From UBA11891 sp965658355 (lineage in GTDB: Bacteria; Bacteroidota; Bacteroidia; Flavobacteriales; Flavobacteriaceae): 37,997 nucleotides of DNA. The position numbers and the translations under genes were made by a program. The notes beneath the pieces were generated by a model. The model was not told where the DNA came from. It did not search any database and saw nothing but the letters and a program-made list of their open reading frames with translations. The stretch is from NCBI GenBank assembly GCA_965658355.1, contig CBFHRX010000017.1:1-37997 (forward strand), written 5' to 3'. Positions 32,939-37,997 of the stretch are shown piece after piece. The stretch's first letter is position 1, and each line of letters starts with the position of its first letter.

Positions 32939-34461
32939 TAGTCGTGTTTCAATAAAGATTTTCCAGTCATAGCCTCTGGCTTGGCTACTGATAGCAAATC
33001 TAATACAGTTGGCGCAATATCCCCTAAAACCCCATTCTGAACCCTTCGTTTTTTACCATCTACTAAGATAAAAGGAACAGGATTGGTGGTGTGTGCTGTG
33101 TGAGGACTTCCGTCTTCATTAAACATGACATCGCAATTGCCATGATCCGCAATGAGTAAGGTAACGTACCCATTTTCTAAGGCGGTGCTAATTACTTTTT
33201 CAGCACATTGATCCACCGTTTCACAGGCTACTACTGCGGCTTTCATATCCCCTGTATGGCCGACCATATCTGGGTTGGCAAAGTTGAGGCAGATGAAATC
33301 GGGTGTTTCTTCCTGAATGGCTGCTACAATCTTATCCTGGATTTCAAAAGCACTCATTTCAGGCTGAAGGTCGTAAGTGGCCACTTTTGGAGACGGACAG
33401 AGAATGCGTTTTTCCCCTTCAAAAGGGGCTTCTTGTCCGCCATTAAAAAAGAAAGTAACGTGTGGGTATTTTTCTGTTTCGGCAATTCTAATTTGTGTTT
33501 TACCAGCTTTGGAAAGGGTTTCCCCTAGTGTATCTTTTAGATTGTCTTTGTCAAAAATGACTTTTACACCCTTGAAATTTTCGTCGTAGTTGGTCATGGT
33601 GAGGTAATAGAACGAAAGAGGCTTCATATCATACTCCGGAAACGCCTGTTGACTTAATGCTTGTGTGAGTTGACGCCCGCGATCTGTTCTAAAATTCATA
33701 AACAAGACGACATCTCCTTCCGCTAGCGTAGCGATAGGCTCTCCTTGGTCGTCTACTCCAACAAGGGGTTCCATGAATTCGTCTGTAACTCCCTCTTGAT
33801 AGCTTTTTTCCATGGCTTGAACGAAATCTTGTGTAGGATTTCCCTTGGCAGCCACAAGTAGTTGGTATGTTTTCTGAACGCGCTCCCAACGTTGGTCCCG
33901 ATCCATTGCAAAATATCGACCGATAACACTGGCTAACTGTCCCTTGCTGTTTTCTAAAAGATGAAGAATGTTTTTGACAAACCCAGCACCTGATTTAGGA
34001 GCGACATCTCTACCATCGCTAAAAGCATGAATGTAGAAAGGAATATCAGCTTCTTTAAGAACAGCAATCAAGGCTTTGTAATGATCAATGTGAGCATGTA
34101 CACCGCCATCGGATAGCAACCCAAGGATATGAATTGCTTTGTTGTTTGTTTTGGCATACTCGATGGCCTTTTGAATCGATTCTTGGTTCCCTAAAGCGTC
34201 TTCGGCGACTACCTTATTAATTTTAGCCAGATCTTGATAAACAATTCTCCCGGCACCAAGGTTCATATGCCCAACTTCAGAATTTCCCATTTGACCCTGG
34301 GGCAAGCCAACATGTTCCCCATCTGTTCTGAGTTCACTAGAAGTGTAGGTCTCGTACAAGGAGTCAATAAAAGGAGTGTGGGCTTGCTCAATGGCAGAAG
34401 CTTCTTTTCGCTGGGCTTTTCCCCAGCCATCTAAAATCATTAAAAGGGCCTTGTCAGACAT
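32938..34461 (-). CDS. gpmI: 2,3-bisphosphoglycerate-independent phosphoglycerate mutase
   Basis: A 507-residue Mn-dependent glycolytic enzyme interconverting 3- and 2-phosphoglycerate. Asp11 (LDGWG) and the phosphoserine Ser61 (GQMGNSEVGHMNLG) lie in the phosphatase part; SDGRD, AMDRDQRWERV and ADHGNCD are further metal and substrate motifs. ATG 34461 is chosen, giving the normal N-terminus; the frame is open 30 codons further but crosses the promoter. First gene of a four-gene overlapping operon with the thioredoxin-like, map and methyltransferase genes. Confidence 0.96.
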   Translation of the reverse strand: MSDKALLMILDGWGKAQRKEASAIEQAHTPFIDSLYETYTSSELRTDGEHVGLPQGQMGNSEVGHMNLGAGRIVYQDLAKINKVVAEDALGNQESIQKAIEYAKTNNKAIHILGLLSDGGVHAHIDHYKALIAVLKEADIPFYIHAFSDGRDVAPKSGAGFVKNILHLLENSKGQLASVIGRYFAMDRDQRWERVQKTYQLLVAAKGNPTQDFVQAMEKSYQEGVTDEFMEPLVGVDDQGEPIATLAEGDVVLFMNFRTDRGRQLTQALSQQAFPEYDMKPLSFYYLTMTNYDENFKGVKVIFDKDNLKDTLGETLSKAGKTQIRIAETEKYPHVTFFFNGGQEAPFEGEKRILCPSPKVATYDLQPEMSAFEIQDKIVAAIQEETPDFICLNFANPDMVGHTGDMKAAVVACETVDQCAEKVISTALENGYVTLLIADHGNCDVMFNEDGSPHTAHTTNPVPFILVDGKKRRVQNGVLGDIAPTVLDLLSVAKPEAMTGKSLLKHD

Positions 34462-34476
34462 TTGGTTTCTTTTTGG

Positions 34477-34484
34477 CAAAGATA
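34477..34484 (-). promoter_or_regulatory. -7 promoter element of the gpmI operon
   Basis: Minus-strand TATCTTTG, exact TAnnTTTG match, 15 nt before the gpmI ATG. The rsgA -7 element lies about 50 bp away on the other strand, making a compact divergent promoter region. Confidence 0.55.
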
Positions 34485-34532
34485 TAAAATAGGCAGCCGT
34501 CGCACTTTGAGGGTAGGCGAAAAAAATGTTAC

Positions 34533-34540
34533 TATTTTTG
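34533..34540 (+). promoter_or_regulatory. -7 promoter element of rsgA-dtd
   Basis: TATTTTTG, exact TAnnTTTG match, only 5 nt before the rsgA ATG, so transcription would begin at or beside the start codon. TTTG at 34506-34509 could be a -33 box at a slightly long 23-nt spacing. Confidence 0.55.
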
Positions 34541-34545
34541 TGTTC

Positions 34546-35472
34546 ATGCAAGAAGGAATTGTCTATCGTTCTACAGGGAGTTGGTATTTGGTTAAAGCCA
34601 AGGGACAGTTCTTTGATTGTCGTATTAAAGGAAAGATTCGTTTACAAGGATTAAAAAGCACAAACCCATTAGCCGTGGGTGATTTAGTTCAATTTGAAAT
34701 CGATGAGAAACTTCCCGATCAAGGAGTCATTAGCGGCATTTTAGACCGTAAAAATTATATTGTTAGAAAGTCTGTGAACCTGTCCAAGCAGACGCATATC
34801 ATTGCGGCCAATATCGATCAAGTGTTCTTGTTAATTACCTTGAATAATCCCACGACCACTTTTACTTTTATTGATCGGTTCTTAATCTCAGCTGCTGCTT
34901 ATGGAATCCCTGTGGTGCTTTTATTTAATAAGATAGACAGCTATCAAAATGAGGAAAGAGACCTGCTAGAAAAAATGGCAAAAGTTTACACATCGATAGG
35001 GTATTCGGCACAATTTATTTCCGCTAAAAAAGGGGAAGGGGTCGCCGAACTCAAGGCTTCTATGAAAGAAAAAGTAAGTATGTTTTCAGGTCATAGTGGC
35101 GTGGGGAAGTCTACTCTTGCCAATGCCATAGCCCCTGCATTGGATTTAAAAACGGCTACTATCTCTACAAGTCATGCCCAAGGACAGCACACCACTACTT
35201 TTGCTGAAATGTTTGATTTGGATGAAGGCATTCGAATAATTGATACCCCTGGGATTAGAGGATTTGGAGTGGTTGATATGGAAGCAACAGAACTAGCCGA
35301 TTATTTCCTGGAATTTTTGCCTTTACAAGAGGATTGTAAGTTTCACAATTGCCTGCATGTGGAAGAGCCTGTATGTGCTATAAAAGAAGCTGTAGCAGCT
35401 GGGGCAATAGCCGAAAGTCGTTATACCAGTTATCTTCAATTGCTAGAAGAAGATACTCCTTACAGAAATTAA
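34546..35472 (+). CDS. rsgA: Ribosome small subunit biogenesis GTPase RsgA
   Basis: A 308-residue circularly permuted GTPase acting in 30S maturation. OB-fold N-terminus (1-65), then NKID (128-131, G4), SAKKG (159-163, G5), P-loop GHSGVGKS (182-189), DTPG (233-236, G3), and a zinc site Cys264, Cys269, His271, Cys277 in the C-x-F-x-N-C-x-H-x5-C pattern. Start ATG 34546 is chosen because the conserved N-terminus begins there and the -7 element sits 5 nt upstream; the mRNA is likely leaderless. dtd follows 1 nt after the stop. Confidence 0.95.
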   Translation: MQEGIVYRSTGSWYLVKAKGQFFDCRIKGKIRLQGLKSTNPLAVGDLVQFEIDEKLPDQGVISGILDRKNYIVRKSVNLSKQTHIIAANIDQVFLLITLNNPTTTFTFIDRFLISAAAYGIPVVLLFNKIDSYQNEERDLLEKMAKVYTSIGYSAQFISAKKGEGVAELKASMKEKVSMFSGHSGVGKSTLANAIAPALDLKTATISTSHAQGQHTTTFAEMFDLDEGIRIIDTPGIRGFGVVDMEATELADYFLEFLPLQEDCKFHNCLHVEEPVCAIKEAVAAGAIAESRYTSYLQLLEEDTPYRN

Positions 35473-35473
35473 A

Positions 35474-35926
35474 ATGCGTGTAATAATTCAAAGAGTGAGC
35501 GAAGCGAGTGTTGTAGTTGATGCCAAAACGGTTGGCGCTATTAGCCAGGGGTTTCTTGTCTTATTAGGAATCAGTACCGAAGATTCGGAAGCTGATGCCG
35601 ATTGGTTGGTTCAGAAAATAGTAGGACTGCGGGTGTTCAATGATTCCGAAGGGCTTATGAATGCAGCACTAAAAGAGGTAGAAGGCGATTTGCTATTGAT
35701 CTCACAGTTTACGCTACTAGCAGCAACCAAAAAAGGAAATCGACCCTCTTACATCAAAGCGGCTCGACCCGAGCAAGCGATCCCACTCTATGACTATTTT
35801 ATTAAGGCGATGGAAAAAGCCTTAGGGCAAAAGATCAAAACAGGGGTTTTTGGGGCAGACATGAAGGTACATCTTGTCAATGACGGTCCGGTAACCATTC
35901 AAATAGATTCCAAAAACAGGGAATAA
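35474..35926 (+). CDS. dtd: D-aminoacyl-tRNA deacylase
   Basis: A 150-residue homodimeric deacylase that frees tRNA from D-amino acids and mischarged glycine. MRVIIQRVSEASV start, SQFTLLA (active-site Thr region) and NDGPVTIQID with the Gly-cisPro element are present. Length is normal. It is co-directional and 1 nt from rsgA. The stop directly abuts the convergent murB stop, with no bases between them. Confidence 0.95.
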   Translation: MRVIIQRVSEASVVVDAKTVGAISQGFLVLLGISTEDSEADADWLVQKIVGLRVFNDSEGLMNAALKEVEGDLLLISQFTLLAATKKGNRPSYIKAARPEQAIPLYDYFIKAMEKALGQKIKTGVFGADMKVHLVNDGPVTIQIDSKNRE

Positions 35927-36931
35927 TTAATAGCAGGTGACTTCTGCTTCTAAAGGAATGCCAAACTGATTTTTAACTGCTTTTTGAATTTCAATAGCTA
36001 GGTCCCAAATCTCTTTTCCACTGGCGCTTCCATAATTGACAAGCACTAATGCTTGTTTGGGATGTACACCGGCATCGCCCCGTCGCATCCCCTTAAACCC
36101 AAGTTGATCAATCAACCAAGCAGCCGGAACTTTTACCCCTGTAGTAGCTGGAAAATGGGGTATCGTTGGATGTTTTTCGAGCACTAATTCAAACTGTTTT
36201 TGAGAGAGTATAGGATTCTTAAAGAAGCTACCGCAATTTCCGATTTTAGCGGGATCAGGGAGCTTGCTTGAGCGAATGCGAATAACTGCTTGTGCCACTT
36301 CTTGTATGGTTTTTTCTTTCCCTTTCAATTCTTCTTCAATAGCGCCGTAAGAGGTTTTGAGTTGATGGGGACTTTTGTACAGTTTAAACTGTACCGAGGT
36401 GATGACAGTTTTATTTTTATACTCGTTTTTAAAAATCGAATCCCGATAGCTTAGTTGGCATTTTTCCGTAGTTAGGATTTCCTCTTCGAGGCTATCTCGC
36501 CATAAAATGGTGCATTGGGTCATAACATCTTTGAGTTCAACCCCATAGGCTCCAATATTTTGAATGGGAGCAGACCCTACATTACCGGGTATAAGGGCTA
36601 GGTTTTCGATACCTCCCAAATTTTGATCCAAAGACCACTTGACAAAGTCATGCCAGTTCTCACCCGCTTTTACCTCTACGAGTACGTTTTTGTCATTTTC
36701 TTCTACTAAAGTGATGCCTTTAAGATTGACATGAAGGGTACGACCTGGAAAATCAGTTGTCCAAAGCATATTGCTGCCACCGCCTATTAGTCGAATCTTC
36801 TCAGCTTCATAATTCCGCAACGATTCTTTGAGTTCTGAGAGGGATTCAACAACTACGAATTCTTTTGTTTTGGCTTCAATATTAAAGCTTGTATAGGGTC
36901 GAATGGAATGTTGGTATTGGACTGCTTTCAT
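35927..36931 (-). CDS. murB: UDP-N-acetylenolpyruvoylglucosamine reductase
   Basis: A 334-residue FAD enzyme making UDP-N-acetylmuramate for peptidoglycan. FAD-binding part: RLIGGGSNML (47-56) and IPGNVGSAPIQNIGAYGVE (114-132). The catalytic Ser235 lies in GNCGSFFKNP, and the terminal conserved LEAEV Glu is at 328-330. The C-terminal domain is present, so it is the type I form. It is 22 nt downstream of an aminotransferase gene on the same strand. Confidence 0.95.
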   Translation of the reverse strand: MKAVQYQHSIRPYTSFNIEAKTKEFVVVESLSELKESLRNYEAEKIRLIGGGSNMLWTTDFPGRTLHVNLKGITLVEENDKNVLVEVKAGENWHDFVKWSLDQNLGGIENLALIPGNVGSAPIQNIGAYGVELKDVMTQCTILWRDSLEEEILTTEKCQLSYRDSIFKNEYKNKTVITSVQFKLYKSPHQLKTSYGAIEEELKGKEKTIQEVAQAVIRIRSSKLPDPAKIGNCGSFFKNPILSQKQFELVLEKHPTIPHFPATTGVKVPAAWLIDQLGFKGMRRGDAGVHPKQALVLVNYGSASGKEIWDLAIEIQKAVKNQFGIPLEAEVTCY

Positions 36932-36953
36932 GCCCTCTCAAGATACTAACAAT

Positions 36954-37997
36954 CTAAGAATTTTGATAGGCTTTAAGTCCTTCTTCCAGAATTTGTGCTG
37001 CTTTTTTCAGTTTCTCTTCGTTGAGAACAAAGGCGATACGTACTTGATTTTTCCCTAGGTTTTCGGAAGAATAAAAGCCTGCTGCAGGCGCTAGCATAAC
37101 GGTTTGATTGTCTAAAGAAAAGGATTCTAGGAGAAAACGAGAAAAGGCTTCAGCATCTTCTACAGGTAATTTGGCAATACAATAGAAAGCCCCTTTGGGG
37201 TTGGAGACTTCTACGCCGGGAATAGTCTTTAATACAGCCATTAAAGTAGCACGCCTTCTTCGGTATTCGCCTTTAACGCTCTCTAGATAAGAAGCGGGTG
37301 CGTCTAAAGCCGCTTCACTGGCCATAAGTGCAAGGGTGGCAGGAGACAGTCGCAAATGCGCAAAATTCATTGCCGTTTGCAGTAATTTTTTGTTCTTCGA
37401 TATCATGCACCCTACTCTGGCTCCGCATAGACTGTAGCGTTTGGATACCGAGTCTATCATGATGGCATGTTGGCTCCAGTCCGGGTTTTGCAAAACAGAG
37501 TAATGAGGTTCTTCTCCGTAAATGAATTCCCGATAAACTTCATCTACAATTAAAAAGAGATCGTGTTTAAGAGCGAGATTCCCCAAGATGGTCACCTCCT
37601 CTTTTGTGTATAAATATCCTGTTGGGTTGCTTGGATTGCAAATTAATATAGCCTTTGTTTTAGCATTGATGTGCTTTTCAATCTCTTCAAGATTTGGCAA
37701 TTTAAATTGCTCTTCAAATTCCGATACAACAGGAACCACCTTTACATTAGCTGCTGCTGCAAACCCATTATAATTGGCATAAAAAGGTTCTGGAATGATG
37801 ATTTCTTCATCAGGATCACAGATAACATTCAAAGTGAATGCTAACGCCTCACTAGCACCAGTGGTAACAATAATGTCATCAGGGTCAATGTTTATTTGAT
37901 GTTGCGCATAGTAGGCGCACAGTTTTTCTCGATACTTTTTGGAACCTTGTGAGGTTCCATAAGGGAGAAGGTTTAGGTCTTGTTCTCGAACGACTTT
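36954..37997 (-). CDS. Class I PLP aminotransferase, 5'-truncated by window edge
   Basis: At least 347 residues, open to the window end on the minus strand, so the N-terminus (about 50 residues) is missing. It contains YGTSQGS, TGASEAL, the NPSNPTG cofactor loop, DEVYREF and Schiff-base Lys in DSVSKRYSLCGARVG. A Leu codon (TTG, 37832) could look like a start, but conserved sequence continues upstream of it. Substrate is not readable; aspartate aminotransferase-like is the usual label. The Arg pairing with substrate carboxylate is in VRIAF near the end. Confidence 0.88.
   Translation of the reverse strand, partial: KVVREQDLNLLPYGTSQGSKKYREKLCAYYAQHQINIDPDDIIVTTGASEALAFTLNVICDPDEEIIIPEPFYANYNGFAAAANVKVVPVVSEFEEQFKLPNLEEIEKHINAKTKAILICNPSNPTGYLYTKEEVTILGNLALKHDLFLIVDEVYREFIYGEEPHYSVLQNPDWSQHAIMIDSVSKRYSLCGARVGCMISKNKKLLQTAMNFAHLRLSPATLALMASEAALDAPASYLESVKGEYRRRRATLMAVLKTIPGVEVSNPKGAFYCIAKLPVEDAEAFSRFLLESFSLDNQTVMLAPAAGFYSSENLGKNQVRIAFVLNEEKLKKAAQILEEGLKAYQNS

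Noticed and set aside
34462..34545. Upstream extension of RsgA
   Set aside because: It would cross the -7 element of rsgA and the divergent gpmI promoter, and the conserved N-terminus begins at ATG 34546.
36954..37832. TTG at 37832 as the aminotransferase start
   Set aside because: The same frame continues to the window end with conserved sequence (YGTSQGS, TGASEAL); the gene is cut by the window.

Overview
The window looks like a chromosomal segment of a flavobacterium-like member of the Bacteroidota. Evidence: several upstream regions carry the Bacteroidota sigma-type -7 element TAnnTTTG; MetH is split into two genes; DAHP synthase is fused to a chorismate mutase; there is a complete Na+-translocating NQR operon; and there are type IX secretion / gliding-associated genes (DUF5103 plug protein, CHU_C sorting domain, PorP/SprF, a GldA-like ATPase). 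I see no rRNA, tRNA, insertion sequence, phage or CRISPR array. Most genes are ordinary core metabolism; the one accessory-looking block is at 27.1-30.7 kb.

Layout. (1) 1-7825, plus strand: a methionine/one-carbon run, metK (5' truncated by the window) - metX - OsmC-like - metZ - metH N-part - metH C-part - metF, with stop/start overlaps of 4 to 11 nt from the OsmC gene onward. (2) 7822-8718, minus: GldA-like ABC ATPase, its stop interlocked with that of metF. (3) 8832-12945, plus: aromatic amino-acid operon pheA - aminotransferase - tyrA - DAHP synthase/chorismate mutase, ending at a bidirectional terminator. It is preceded by an apparent complete transcription attenuator: promoter, a 22-codon leader peptide with 4 Phe and 4 Tyr codons, an antiterminator and a U-run terminator ending 3 nt before the pheA ATG. 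This is the strongest finding. (4) 12944-15228, minus: desaturase and aspartate aminotransferase. (5) 15293-15913, plus: rsmG. (6) 15940-19380, minus: plug protein, apaG, pruA. (7) 19493-27053, plus: nqrABCDEF, a terminator, then a second unit with a small conserved NQR-associated protein and lipoprotein apbE, the flavin transferase that charges NqrB and NqrC. (8) 27131-30664, plus: a three-gene surface cassette (fibre-like protein with a coiled-coil tail, small CHU_C protein, PorP/SprF-like barrel). (9) 34461-30820, minus: overlapping operon gpmI - thioredoxin-like lipoprotein - map - methyltransferase. (10) 34546-35926, plus: rsgA - dtd. (11) 35927-37997, minus: murB and a class I aminotransferase running off the window.

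How it fits together. The first block makes acetylhomoserine, sulfhydrylates it to homocysteine, methylates it with methyl-THF supplied by MetF, and activates methionine to SAM. The aromatic block runs from DAHP synthesis and chorismate to phenylalanine and tyrosine, and its leader would sense charged tRNA-Phe and tRNA-Tyr. NQR builds a sodium gradient, and ApbE attaches its covalent FMNs. Several genes (gldA, rsmG, rsgA, gpmI) have a -7 element so close to the start codon that their transcripts should be leaderless or nearly so. All functional calls are from reading the translated sequences; no database search was possible.
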